From assembly GCF_000026945.1 (NCBI RefSeq), contig NC_012867.1, positions 1,798,001 through 1,862,000 on the forward strand: DNA of 64,000 bases, in the 5' to 3' direction. Below, in pieces: positions 10,352 through 20,480 of the stretch (its first letter is position 1; each line of letters starts with the position of its first letter). The stretch comes from Candida dubliniensis CD36 (Eukaryota; Ascomycota; Pichiomycetes; Serinales; Debaryomycetaceae). Below the pieces are notes generated by a model. The model was not told where the DNA came from. It ran no database searches and saw only the letters and a list, made by a program, of their open reading frames with translations. Made by a program: the position numbers and the translations under genes.

Positions 10352-11611
10352 ATGGGCAAACACAGAAGAAATAGGAAAAATCCAAAGTCGAGACACGATC
10401 CATTATCCAATCCGAATTTGACCACCAGTGCTGTCATTAATGCTGTTCGAGGTTCTGGCAAACAGTCCAAAATAGGACCTTTGATTGATAAATTGAAATC
10501 ACTGGTGCTCAACGACAAATCTATGGCGATAGGTGTGATTAATGTATTAGCCGAGGATGAGCAAATGAGACAAGAATTGATTGATAATGATATTGTTTTA
10601 GTTCTAATGCAGTATTGTTTGAATGATGCCAATGCAAGTGAGGACATTTTGATTGAGTCGTTTGGGTTGTTGAGGAATTTAATCATTGAGGAAGGATATG
10701 ATATAATTAAGTTTATTTGGGACAATGACATTTGGACAATTGTGGAAAACAGCTTGAACAAAATCATCATTTCCTTTGATTATTTGATAAATCATAACAA
10801 TGAAGGCAGTAGTGATGACAAGCCAAAGAAAAGCTTGAGCAAAGCAAAAATCCAATCACTTTATGAATTCTCAGAAAATCTCTTCACATTGATAATAATG
10901 TTAATTACATCAGATGAGAGAATTTTTGATTTTGTCTTTAACAACAGTGGTGGCGATAATAATTCTGGTGGTAATAAAATCGATCCAATCGTACAATTTG
11001 CATTAAATTTAATTGACAGCCACATGAATAACAAATTGAGATTATCGAAAAAACTATTCAACACGTTGTTGGAATTATTATTTCAATTGTCTACAGAATC
11101 AGTTTCATTTGTTCAAAAATTAAGTACATCGTTTGACTGGGATAAACTTGGCCAATTTTTACAGGATGATGGAAATAACAACTATGACTCAGCATCCAAA
11201 ATATATTATAATGGGATATTTTTCTCATTAGTTGAGATTGTATTGCAGCCATCTCCACAAGAGAAAAAGGAGGAGCTAATGAGACAAGTGTTGGGTGATA
11301 TTATAAAAGCAGTTGTCAAAGACGGCTCAGAACCAAAGCCAAAGGAAGGGGAGGAACAAGAGACACAAGACTTGGCAGCATTTGAAGCAGGATGTGATAT
11401 CATTGCCACTATTTGTGAATATTTGGCCACTGATGAGGCCAATCCTGAAACCCCTGCAAGACTTTCACCTGAGACTTTACAATTACTCGAAATGATTGGT
11501 AATCAATTGGTGGGTAAAATTGAAGCCATGGGGGTCTCTGAATCAGAATCAAGCTCTGCTGAGGCAGCCATAAATAATTTACAATTGGTAATTAGTTTTA
11601 ATCAAGAATGA
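10352..11611 (+). CDS. SYO1: Symportin-like ARM/HEAT protein (Syo1 family)
   Basis: 419 residues. The basic opening MGKHRRNRKNPKSRHDPLSN and the following alpha-helical repeats (IGPLIDKLKS..., MAIGVINVLAED, SFGLLRNLIIEEGYDII) match Syo1, which carries ribosomal proteins Rpl5 and Rpl11 together into the nucleus for 5S RNP assembly. The start sits in a 222-bp space after TSR1 on the same strand. The protein is clearly shorter than the roughly 620-residue yeast Syo1. A natural stop with ordinary intergenic DNA follows, so the missing part is in the helical repeat region, not an obvious frameshift. An acidic low-complexity segment (KPKEGEEQETQD) lies near residues 330-342. The assignment rests on the N-terminal third. 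Confidence 0.62.
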   Translation: MGKHRRNRKNPKSRHDPLSNPNLTTSAVINAVRGSGKQSKIGPLIDKLKSLVLNDKSMAIGVINVLAEDEQMRQELIDNDIVLVLMQYCLNDANASEDILIESFGLLRNLIIEEGYDIIKFIWDNDIWTIVENSLNKIIISFDYLINHNNEGSSDDKPKKSLSKAKIQSLYEFSENLFTLIIMLITSDERIFDFVFNNSGGDNNSGGNKIDPIVQFALNLIDSHMNNKLRLSKKLFNTLLELLFQLSTESVSFVQKLSTSFDWDKLGQFLQDDGNNNYDSASKIYYNGIFFSLVEIVLQPSPQEKKEELMRQVLGDIIKAVVKDGSEPKPKEGEEQETQDLAAFEAGCDIIATICEYLATDEANPETPARLSPETLQLLEMIGNQLVGKIEAMGVSESESSSAEAAINNLQLVISFNQE

Positions 11612-14138
11612 AGAGCATTTTAATAGCAATTGTGTATATTGATAGTGAATTAAAATATTGGCCGTGGCCAGTAATGTGGTAATCACCAGATGCTGTAAGT
11701 AATTTACGTGTATATTAGAATCACTACAATATCACAGGTTGAAGAAGTAAAATTTTGACTCGAAGAAGGTGGTAAGAATGATTTTGCGAGAACTTAGCTC
11801 TGGCAGGGATTTTATGATACGTATTTGTAACAATATATGCACATTACAAACTCTTGATCAAATTTATAAATCTTTCATAGTATTTTGAAGGGGGTTTTGG
11901 GAATCTCAACGTATGGTGATCAACTGTGTTGACACAGGGGGGGGTATAGCGTAAAACTAATCTCAAGATCTTGATGATGCCAGTGTTAACGACGATGAAG
12001 ATGAAATTGTTTTAATTTATACGTATTAGGAAAGTCAAAACCCGATCGGGAGAAGATGTGTGTGTTGCAATTTATTCTTTTTTGCATCTGAATAACAAAT
12101 CTAGAACTTTTTAGTTTCACACACAGTGAAGTTAGTGTTCTTTCTATATTGGGTGAAATTCTATTTTGCAAATACAGAGTGTAACCAGATTGAATCCATC
12201 GTATTCTTGCAAGCTCAGCTTTCCTGGCTAGTTGTTGTCATCCCACTCAGTTCTTGTATTATTTGAATTTCCATTGTAAGTCGTGGTTTCTTTTCTTTTG
12301 CAGAGATGGGAGGAGGTTTGGATGATAGCAAACATATACAACCAAAGCCGGTAGTGAATTTGAACTGCAGCAAATACTAGTATAGCCGAGCCGAAATGAA
12401 ATGAAATGAAATGAAATCAGAACTGAGAATTCCAAAGCTCGTGGGTTAATAATAAACGATTACTGCATGGGATTGTAAACAAAACCGAGTTACCCAAACT
12501 TCACAATGATACGAAATTCATGACCACGCAATCCAATAAACGAAATCAATCTTTACACATTGTACACATTTAGTGGATAATATGTATTATTGAGAAATTT
12601 ACTATTATTCAAACGTTCAATAAAAAGATAGTTTTCGTAGTTGTTAAAAAAAAATAGAAATGTGTCTACAATCCAAACAACGGTGTTTTACCATTGCGAT
12701 GCTTTGATTTGCCTTGCTGCAGATAATAAATGGCTTGGCTTCACTTTGTTTTAGATTGGGCCATATCTGTCACATTTCTTAGTCCACTGACCATTACACC
12801 CCTTTCTTAGTTATTTTTTTTTTTTTTTGGTAGGAAAAAGGGTGCGTCCCGTTGCTAATTGCAATGGACCCACATTGTACATCAAGAATTTTATGTTGTT
12901 GATCCGCGAATTGGCTGGTTGGACTGGGCTGGCTTTATGGTGTTGTAAATTAATTAATGGACTGTTGATTGTCTACTTTAATGGTTATCAATATTATCTA
13001 CCATGTTTGTAGTATGATTTCAACGACTAAGGATGACACAAAAATAGACACCATTATTTAATTTTTGAAAGGGATAAACAACCACCGCTAGTGATCACAC
13101 ACAAGCGCAAAGCACAGAACGGACTAAAAAATACAGGAAAGGAGAAATTATTTGTGATTTCATTTTTGTAATATCAAAATATTCTCATTTCTCCTGTCTA
13201 CCACCACCCTCCCCCCCTTCAGATCACCAACTACTACTGTTATCGTTTAATGCTACAGTGGTTATATTAGTTATTTTTAGCAATGGTAGTTGCTATTTAA
13301 TTTTTTTTAGCCCAAAGGGCAATTTCAATTGGGTTTAGGGATAGTAGATGCGTGTGTGCAGCATTTTACTTTTGCCTCCCCGTACCCAAGGCTGGGATGT
13401 AACATCACGAGCAGTAAGGATACTCCCTCATTAGTTTACCCAATCAGGTAATTAATTAGCTGCTGGAAGGTCTCCTCGTCCATCAGTAGTTACGAAACGA
13501 TTTGAATCTAATTACGATCTTCCCTGGAGATTTTGTTTTTTGCCAGCTCAACATTCCAATGTGAAAACATAGACTGATCACATCGTTTGAGGGAGTAACA
13601 GACAAAAAATTCTTTTTGGAAATACACAAAATCAAAATTCTCTCAGGGCTCCAAATTTCATTCTTTGTTATTTTTTTTAAAAATCTTTTCTTCTAAATTG
13701 ATTTGCAACTAAATTATCCGCGCCATCATATATTTTATTACTGGCAAACTAGAGGATGCATTAATTAATTAATTAATTAATGCAGCTGTTATTGTTATTG
13801 TTGCTTGATGGAAAAGAAAAGAACCCTTTTGTAACTATTTCCATTTCTCAGACAACCAAAACGCCAATCAGAATATTATTATTATTACTATTATTAGTGA
13901 CAAACAGATATCTATTTCCGTGACAAGAATGTGTGCTTTGATATGACAATCACCAGCTTCTTGTTTCCATCCTCCCCTTAAACTAATCATTGCTTTTTCA
14001 AAATTTTCTATTTTTAAATGATCTATTTGTTTAGTTCTCCAATCGTGAAAAAAAAAAAAAAGTATATATATATCAATGGTTTTCCATTCTTTTACATTCA
14101 ATGTCACCTAGCTTTATACCACACCACAATCATTCGCT
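11612..14138. other. 2.5-kb gene-free region ahead of the PGA13-like gene
   Basis: The longest gene-free stretch in the housekeeping part. It has G runs (11937-11944), a GAAAT pentanucleotide repeat (12394-12418), C/T-rich DNA (13196-13220), a 28-bp perfect palindrome (13757-13784), ATT trinucleotide repeats (13876-13895), and a TATA-like stretch (14063-14074) about 65 bp before the PGA13 ATG. Long upstream regions are typical of regulated cell-wall genes in Candida. I see no ORF or RNA gene I can support. Confidence 0.6.
13757..13784. repeat. 28-bp perfect AT-rich palindrome
   Basis: TGCA, five TTAA units in tandem, then TGCA read the same on both strands. It lies about 355 bp upstream of the PGA13-like start and could form a cruciform or hold several homeodomain-like TTAATTAA sites. 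No function is shown by sequence alone. Confidence 0.8.
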
Positions 14139-15506
14139 ATGAGATCTCCATCACTCGCTATTGCTGCTACCACTGCTTTGGGTTTGTTTTCATCCAGTGC
14201 TTTAGCTTACTATGGTAACACCACTACTGTTGCTTTGACTACTACTGAATTTGTCACCACTTGTCCTTATCCAACCACTTTCACAGTGAGTACATGTACC
14301 AATGATGTATGCCAACCAACTGTGGTTACAGTCACTGAAGAAACAACAATCACTATTCCTGGTACTGTTGTCTGCCCTATCGTCCTGACACCATCGGCTA
14401 GTGCCAGTGCCAGTGCCAGTGCCAGTGCTAGCTCCGAAGAAGAAGGAAGCGCTGTCACCACTCAAGTCACCGTCACCGATTTCACAACTTACTGTCCTTA
14501 TCCAACTACAGTAACCATCACCAAATGTGAAAACAATGAATGTCATCCAACCACAATTCCGGTGGAAACTGCCACTACCATAACTGTCACTGGTGAGGTG
14601 ATTTGTCCAACCACCACATCCACTTCTCCAAAAGAGTCCTCTTCAGCAGTTGCTTCATCTGAAGTGGTCACTACTCAGGCCACAGTTACAGATTACACTA
14701 CTTATTGTCCATTGCCAACAACTATTGTGGTTTCCACTTGTAATGAAGATAAATGCCACCCAACTACCATTGAGGTGACCACTCCTTCCACCGTTGTTGT
14801 TCCAGGTACAGTTGTTTGTCCAACCACTTCTGTTGCCACCCCATCAGAATCTAAAGCAACCACCAAACCTACCACTATTAGTTCAGTTGTCACTACTGGT
14901 GTCACTACAACTGACTACACCACATACTGCCCATCACCAACCACCATTGTTGTTTCCACTTGTAATGAAGACAAATGCCACCCAACCACTATTGAAATTT
15001 CTACCCCATCTACAGTTGTTGTTCCAGGCACAGTTGTTTGTCCAACCACATCTGCCACAATCATCACCACCACTGCCGAACAACCACCAGCTTCCCCAGC
15101 TGTTTCTACTATTCAATCTGTGGTTACTACTCCTGCTACATTGACAGGCTACACCACTTATTGTCCAGAGCCAACCACTCTTGTGTTGACAACCTGTTCT
15201 GATGATGAATGTAAACCTCACACCGTTTCTGCTACTGGTGGTGAAACCGTTAGCATTCCTGCCACCATTGTTGTGCCAAGTAGTCATACTACTCAAGTGG
15301 AAATTACTGTTTCCTCAGCCTCGGTGCCAGCTTCAGAAAATCCAACTACTCCAGTAACTGTTGCTGCAGTTTCCAGTTCTCCAGCTGTATCTACTGAAAC
15401 TCCATCAGTAGCAACTCCTGCTATTTCTGTTGGTGCTGCTGCTGGTAATGTTGTTCCAACCACAGTATTCGGGCTCTTTGCCATTATTCTTGCATCAATC
15501 TTTTAA
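14139..15506 (+). CDS. PGA13: GPI-anchored cell-wall protein with five Cys-rich repeats (Pga13-like)
   Basis: 455 residues. A signal peptide covers about residues 1-23 (ending SSSALA), and the C-terminus has a small-residue site (GAAAGN) followed by a hydrophobic tail ending FGLFAIILASIF, so the product should be GPI-anchored and linked to the wall. Five repeats of about 45 residues each, starting TEFVTTCPYPTT, TDFTTYCPYPTT, TDYTTYCPLPTT, TDYTTYCPSPTT and TGYTTYCPEPTT, are separated by Ser/Thr linkers. Each of the first four has four cysteines; repeats 3 and 4 are nearly identical. A Ser-Ala run near residues 87-98 is coded by a hexanucleotide repeat. The Pga13 name comes from family style and remembered gene order next to TSR1 and SSY5; a related Sed1/Eap1-type wall protein is possible. 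Confidence 0.7.
   Translation: MRSPSLAIAATTALGLFSSSALAYYGNTTTVALTTTEFVTTCPYPTTFTVSTCTNDVCQPTVVTVTEETTITIPGTVVCPIVLTPSASASASASASASSEEEGSAVTTQVTVTDFTTYCPYPTTVTITKCENNECHPTTIPVETATTITVTGEVICPTTTSTSPKESSSAVASSEVVTTQATVTDYTTYCPLPTTIVVSTCNEDKCHPTTIEVTTPSTVVVPGTVVCPTTSVATPSESKATTKPTTISSVVTTGVTTTDYTTYCPSPTTIVVSTCNEDKCHPTTIEISTPSTVVVPGTVVCPTTSATIITTTAEQPPASPAVSTIQSVVTTPATLTGYTTYCPEPTTLVLTTCSDDECKPHTVSATGGETVSIPATIVVPSSHTTQVEITVSSASVPASENPTTPVTVAAVSSSPAVSTETPSVATPAISVGAAAGNVVPTTVFGLFAIILASIF
14395..14430 (+). repeat. Hexanucleotide (GCCAGT)n coding repeat
   Basis: Tandem GCCAGT units, edged by GCTAGT and GCTAGC variants, encode alternating Ser-Ala in the first linker of the wall protein. Such runs often vary in copy number between strains. 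Confidence 0.8.
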
Positions 15507-16136
15507 GATATCATCGGCATAATCAATCTGAGATTTGCATCAAAAGACAATTTCATTATTGCTTTTTTTTTTTTAAAGAACTGCTGCTGACTTTTCCACT
15601 ATCATTCAATTAATGTGTCAGTTTATTGTTTTTATTTATTCAAACTTCTACAAACAAAGTTATTATTTCGGTTAAATTCAATTAAAAGGAATTGAATAAT
15701 TTGGTTTTTATTTTTCTACAAGGGATTATTTTCATATTTTCATATTTTCGGTTAATAGATCCAAAATGGGTGGGATCTGGTTTCTATAAAGTTATGTCTT
15801 TTTTTTTTTTTTTTTCGTAGTTATATTTACTTAGTTATAATACTTCTTAATATATACAGATTCTATTTGAAGTTGGCAGAAATCATTACCAGCACCTAAA
15901 CAAAGATCTCTACATGTATTAGTCATTAAATCATCTATCGACCTAATTCTTGAGTTCTTTTTTACCAGTTTTCTCCATGCATCGTGTACCGAGTAGTGAT
16001 TTTTCTGTTCCTGATAACGAAAAGGGGGTAAATAAGCAAACCAACTATGCCCTGGACAAACAACTGGTAGGTAATCCAAAGTCATGTAAGACCCGTACCA
16101 TTTCACCACATTTTCCTTTTATGTTGTTTTTGTCTA
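15507..16136. other. Region between the wall-protein gene and the next minus-strand ORF
   Basis: About 630 bp with poly-T runs (15565-15574, 15799-15815) and one possible small minus-strand ORF at 15831-16085, listed separately. Nothing else is supported. Confidence 0.4.
15831..16085 (-). CDS. Possible 84-residue small protein
   Basis: An ATG-started frame beginning MTLDYLPVVCPGHSW and ending ESVYIKKYYN. Four cysteines are spread in a pattern (CPGH...CRDLC...C) and the composition is more protein-like than the homopolymer ORFs nearby. The frame is also open for a few codons upstream of the ATG. It lies 51 bp downstream of the minus-strand gene at 16137-16472. I do not recognise it, and it may be a chance ORF. 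Confidence 0.25.
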   Translation of the reverse strand: MTLDYLPVVCPGHSWFAYLPPFRYQEQKNHYSVHDAWRKLVKKNSRIRSIDDLMTNTCRDLCLGAGNDFCQLQIESVYIKKYYN

Positions 16137-16472
16137 TCATGAGTTATTATCATTGGAATTACTATTAGGATTGCTACTTTGCAAACGATCTTTTAATCGT
16201 TGCAAGCCCTTTTGATCTTCAGCTGTAAAATTCTTCTCTGGATCAATCACAGCATTAATCTTTTGTCGTAAATCTTGCCATGATTTAGGTTGCTCGGCGG
16301 CTTGACTACCAGTGATACTAGAATTCCCGTGATCAATTTCGATATCCTTTCTCAAGTTTCCATCTCTTTCTAATTGTTCAATAATTATTGGTTTCCAAAA
16401 ATTTATTCCAAAATAAATCGACGTTATTATTGCTGTGGTGGTAATGACCAATTTTCCTCCTCTTCCTGACAT
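16137..16472 (-). CDS. Small single-membrane-span protein, mitochondrial type (Ecm19-like?)
   Basis: 111 residues from ATG at 16472. A short basic N-terminus (MSGRGGK) is followed by a hydrophobic span (about residues 8-26, LVITTTAIITSIYFGINFW), then a charged helix (IIEQLERDGNLRKDIEI), a linker, and a second helical part (QDLRQKINAVIDPEKNFTAE). The tail is Asn/Ser-rich. The layout suits a small mitochondrial inner-membrane protein facing the intermembrane space. Length and layout recall yeast Ecm19, but I cannot confirm the family. It is convergent with the wall-protein gene. Confidence 0.65.
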   Translation of the reverse strand: MSGRGGKLVITTTAIITSIYFGINFWKPIIIEQLERDGNLRKDIEIDHGNSSITGSQAAEQPKSWQDLRQKINAVIDPEKNFTAEDQKGLQRLKDRLQSSNPNSNSNDNNS

Positions 16473-16990
16473 GATGACTGTGGGTTTTTGTTCCTAGTAA
16501 TTGGCTTGAAGATGGATGTTAGTTGCCTTTTTTTTTTTTCGTGAATCTTAATTGATTGGATTAGAATGAGAAAGTGGGAAAAAAAAAAAATCTGCCTGCA
16601 TATCATGGACAGATATTCAGATCTGTGTATGTTTAGAACATTACAGCAAAGAATCATTTTACCATAGTTTACTGGATGAGCTAGGAGTTTCAGGTAAAGG
16701 AAGATATTTAAGAAATCGATCCATAATAATTCACAAGGTTATGATGTCAAATAAGTAATGGCTGTTTTGTATTGTTATTTAGAATACTAATTACTTTGTA
16801 GAATTCTGTTGAGAAGCAAAAGTTGCCTCGAAATTTTCTCGAAAATAGAAAGATTAGTATACCAAGTCAATAAAACAAACTATGTTCATAGGGTGACTTT
16901 CAATATCAAAGCCGTAATAGTTATCTTATGCTTAATAATTTTGTATTCTAAACTTAAATCCGAACCAAAAAAAAAAAGTGCAAAAAATAT
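16473..16990. other. Intergenic region between the small mitochondrial-type gene and tRNA-Leu
   Basis: About 520 bp, with poly-T (16532-16540) and poly-A (16580-16590, 16968-16977) runs. I see no gene. Confidence 0.5.
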
Positions 16991-17109
16991 TGACATCGAG
17001 GAGATTCGAACTCCTGCATCTTTCGATAGTAGAAAACCCTGTTTTAACAAACAGAGAAGAAATCACAACTTCTTGAGTCTACCGCCTTAGACCACTCGGC
17101 CACGATGCC
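16991..17109 (-). tRNA. tRNA-Leu(CAA) with a 37-nt intron
   Basis: Minus strand. Acceptor GGCATCG pairs with CGATGTC, with A as the discriminator base. The D arm is GCCGAGTGGTCTAAGGC; anticodon stem GTAGA pairs with TCTAC; the loop holds CAA followed by G37. A long variable arm (TATCGAAAGATGC) marks a class II leucine tRNA, and the T arm reads AGGAG TTCGAAT CTCCT. An intron at 17035-17071 sits one base after the anticodon, the usual place. It decodes TTG, the main leucine codon in these genes. Confidence 0.95.
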
Positions 17110-17460
17110 TGATTTGTGATTTCAGAAAAGTTACAAATTGCCCAGTGATGGCACCTCAAAAAATCCATCCTATCAATTATTTGTCTTAGCCTAGGGAATA
17201 TCAAGCTACTAATTCAAAGTAATAACAAGAAAGTTTCTCAATAACTAGTTGGATAGATGAGATTAAACGTGTATAATTGGCCATCATTTCCATATAAAGT
17301 CAGTAACTACAGGCGGCAACAGAAACATAGCCTAGTTTATAAATATAAAGCTTTTAGTAGAACATTTCATTCTATCCAATGTATAATACAGGTGTTTTTC
17401 ATAAAAAACATTAAATGTGGAACCTGCTTTTGCTCGTCACACACAATCTGATCTTGTTCA
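17110..17460. other. Intergenic region, tRNA-Leu to SSY5 3' end
   Basis: 350 bp, AT-rich. I see nothing of note beyond likely SSY5 3' processing signals. Confidence 0.45.
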
Positions 17461-19956
17461 TTACTCTATATCTGGTGGATATGCGCCATCACTACTCTTG
17501 GAAGCATCATCATTATCCAGGAATGCCGATTGACGATCAAGCTCATCATCGTCATCAGTATCGAATCCATGAAACTCATCATCACATTCATCATGCTTAT
17601 TGTCACACCCAACAACCCCCCATTTGATATGGGTCACTTCTTCTAATCGTTGTAATATCTCTGTCATTGGTGTAAACAATCCAAACTGTTTGAATTCACC
17701 ATCATACGAATGCAACATTCCTAATACCCCCAATCCTTTTGAATTTTCTTCGACATCATCTAATTTGGTCAATATCCACGATCCACTATCACCACCTGAT
17801 GCAAAAGCCGAATTAGCTTCAATGGAATTGACAATGAATTCGCTCGAATGAATTGCACCATCCAACCAATAAACTAACTTAATACCATTGAGGTGTCCTT
17901 TAGTATATTTAGTAGTAGATCCATATTTGAAAACTGGAATTCCAAAATACGTTTGCATTTCACTATGGTCCGAGACATCAGAATCAACGTCTTCGATATC
18001 TGTATTTATCACTTTTGGAACATATCGTTTCAAGTTAATGATTTTTCTGACATATAAATTATCAAACATTAAACTAGGATCATACTCATTAAATTGAACA
18101 TCATCACCAAGATAATTGTGCTCACATTTCAATTTTTTATTGACCTTGATAATGGCTAAATCAGACAATTTCTTCTCCACAATCCCACTCATTTCATTTA
18201 TTTGGTTATGCCCACTGTCGTTGACTTCACCATTTAGCCTAATTAAAGTTCTTTCACCCCAAATTATTTGTCCAAATCTATATTTCGGTAAATTACGAAC
18301 TTCATACTCGTCCTTATAAGCACCGTTTTTGTTAGTGCTTGATTTTTTTATTTGCTTCAATGGGAACATTTCCTCCAATTGTTGAAGAACAGCACCAAAT
18401 GCAACACGAGTTTCAGAAAACACAGCAGCAGTGCTATTCCTATCAAGACTTTTGTGGTATTGTTCAGTTAATGCTTGTTTGTATAATGATATCAAAACCG
18501 ACGACGGCGAGGACACATTAGGGTAATTCTCGGGATTGTCTGAATCCAAACACACGTGCCCACATGATATTGCAAATTTGGAATTTGCATAAGACTTCAA
18601 ATGTGGTTGCTTTTGTAAGTCAATAATGGGATAAATATAGCCTCCCATAGTTCCCGATGTTCGAGTGGCATTCTCAATCGATATTGACATGGACATAGGC
18701 ACATGGTGTGCATCTGTAGGTACTCTAAATGGCAACTTGAATTTCTGTGTGTTATGTGTATGCAAAGGTGGGAATCCATCATTGAATGCTGCTGGTTTAT
18801 TGAAAGAACTTGCTGCATCTACCCTAGTAGCGCTGGCCAACTCAATTTGGTTTTTGACAAGAACAATGTGTACGTCGTCGTACAATTCACGCAAACTCTG
18901 AGTTAGACTATGGTGATACTCAGTGGGGTCAGGGTATCCGAAATATAGGCATAAAATGTTCAAGTCGTTTGAGATACCTCGAGTTATCGGAGCAATGAAT
19001 GATCCATTTTGCTCCTTCATAGATAAATCGCTGTGCGACACTTTTTCAATTATGCGTACCAAGATTTCTTCATTTGGCAACAGTTTCCCCTTAATACAGC
19101 CTATGGGGTAGTTCTTTGGTTTGATCATTTCTTCGCTTGCTTGGTTCGTCTCCTGACTATTTAACAACACGGCAAAGTCATTAAAATTTTTAACCAACAA
19201 CAATTTCAACTTAATATAAACTTGATCTGTTAACAAATTATCGTACAACTCAAGATATATTTTCAAAATCTTCCTTGTACTCGATGAATTGTAACTGGTG
19301 AAAACATATTTTTCATTTGACTTGGCAGCAGCGGCTTTTTCCACAAAAACATTAAATTTCTTCAAGCAGTCAATAATATTAATAACAGTTGATGATAGAC
19401 TGGCTGTAGAGTTGTAGAACTGACTCATTGTGTATGCCAAATCCTGATACAACTGTTTCAAATTATCTCGTATCAACTCTTCCAAATTTTGGTGTTCATT
19501 TTCCTCCAATATTTTGAGAGTCTGCAATGGCTGAGAAGTGTTTAGGTCATGTTTTCGTTTGGCAAACTGACTGCTACCGCTACCACTGGTGTTGGTGCCA
19601 CCGGTTCTATAAGAAGACTGGTTAGTGGAGTATGATTGTCTGCTTGAAAACAACGAGTCCTGAATGGTAGAGCCCTTAATCGAGGGAACAATCTTGTTGG
19701 AATCCAGAATGGTTGGATTCAAGTTCAAATGCATCATATCATAGCTGTCATCATTATCGGGTGTTTGCTTTGTTTGCTGTTGCCTGAACATGGGGCCCAA
19801 CTCCTTGATGGAGTCATGAGAATCGCCTGACTGATTGCTTGGAAGTGGCACTATTGGGATATCTGAGCCCATACTTGATGGGGTAATGGAAGCGTCGTCA
19901 CCTTGACCCGGAGTTGCTTTGCTCGACGACCTTGACAAAAATCGTTTCATAGACAT
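17461..19956 (-). CDS. SSY5: SPS-sensor endoprotease Ssy5
   Basis: 831 residues from ATG at 19956. I prefer this start over the upstream in-frame ATG at 20079 because the extension would code a Phe run from a poly-A tract that looks like 5' leader. Ssy5 is a chymotrypsin-like serine protease that cleaves the latent transcription factors Stp1 and Stp2 when the Ssy1 sensor detects external amino acids. A Ser-rich prodomain fills the first half. The catalytic triad is visible: His467 in SCGHVC, Asp599 in KKLSDLAIIKV, and Ser724 in GGDSGSW. The tail is very acidic. His467 lies close to the yeast position. The Asi-like gene of the same pathway lies about 17 kb away. Confidence 0.93.
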   Translation of the reverse strand: MSMKRFLSRSSSKATPGQGDDASITPSSMGSDIPIVPLPSNQSGDSHDSIKELGPMFRQQQTKQTPDNDDSYDMMHLNLNPTILDSNKIVPSIKGSTIQDSLFSSRQSYSTNQSSYRTGGTNTSGSGSSQFAKRKHDLNTSQPLQTLKILEENEHQNLEELIRDNLKQLYQDLAYTMSQFYNSTASLSSTVINIIDCLKKFNVFVEKAAAAKSNEKYVFTSYNSSSTRKILKIYLELYDNLLTDQVYIKLKLLLVKNFNDFAVLLNSQETNQASEEMIKPKNYPIGCIKGKLLPNEEILVRIIEKVSHSDLSMKEQNGSFIAPITRGISNDLNILCLYFGYPDPTEYHHSLTQSLRELYDDVHIVLVKNQIELASATRVDAASSFNKPAAFNDGFPPLHTHNTQKFKLPFRVPTDAHHVPMSMSISIENATRTSGTMGGYIYPIIDLQKQPHLKSYANSKFAISCGHVCLDSDNPENYPNVSSPSSVLISLYKQALTEQYHKSLDRNSTAAVFSETRVAFGAVLQQLEEMFPLKQIKKSSTNKNGAYKDEYEVRNLPKYRFGQIIWGERTLIRLNGEVNDSGHNQINEMSGIVEKKLSDLAIIKVNKKLKCEHNYLGDDVQFNEYDPSLMFDNLYVRKIINLKRYVPKVINTDIEDVDSDVSDHSEMQTYFGIPVFKYGSTTKYTKGHLNGIKLVYWLDGAIHSSEFIVNSIEANSAFASGGDSGSWILTKLDDVEENSKGLGVLGMLHSYDGEFKQFGLFTPMTEILQRLEEVTHIKWGVVGCDNKHDECDDEFHGFDTDDDDELDRQSAFLDNDDASKSSDGAYPPDIE

Positions 19957-20480
19957 ATTAATGTGTGAGGTTTTGCAAGAACTTATCGTAAACCTAAAAA
20001 AAAAAAAAAAATGGTTTTGGAGTGAAAACCATCCACAAAGATTTTGTTTTTGTGCTGGTAGACACGCCCTCCCCAACATTTCAGTAATACCTCTCGTTTT
20101 ATCTCAAAACATACTGAGAAATATTATTAGCAAGCTCAAGGTTATGTCACGGAAGTACCAAATCTATCCAGACTTACAAGTCTTGATTACCTTTTTTTAA
20201 GGACTTCAAACTCTGGTTTATGACAAATTATCAATCTGCGTTAGAAAGCAATTACCCGGTCGAGTAATATGTGGAGTAAGTAAAGCGACAAACAAAACTA
20301 GCGCATTTACTTTAATTCCCGGTTTTTTCCTCCTCCTCCTCCTTTTTTTTTTCTTGGGGCGCTTCGTTTTCTAGAATATTATTGGTGTTGTCTTCCATAG
20401 CCTTTTTTTTTTTTTTTTTTTTTTTTTAGTTTGACTGGAGTATCATAACAAACTTTCTGATACTTTTACTATCATTTCCA
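19957..20480. other. Divergent promoter region, SSY5 and the Fbp26-like gene
   Basis: About 520 bp. It holds a poly-A tract at 19997-20011, CTC repeats (20330-20342), and a 26-base T run at 20403-20428 that lies about 50 bp upstream of the Fbp26-like ATG. Long T tracts act as nucleosome-depleted promoter elements in yeasts. Confidence 0.55.

Noticed and set aside
19957..20079. The longer SSY5 start at 20079
   Set aside because: The extra residues are largely a Phe run from a poly-A tract, atypical of Ssy5 N-termini, while MSMKRFLSR at 19956 is a normal short basic start. It is not excluded.
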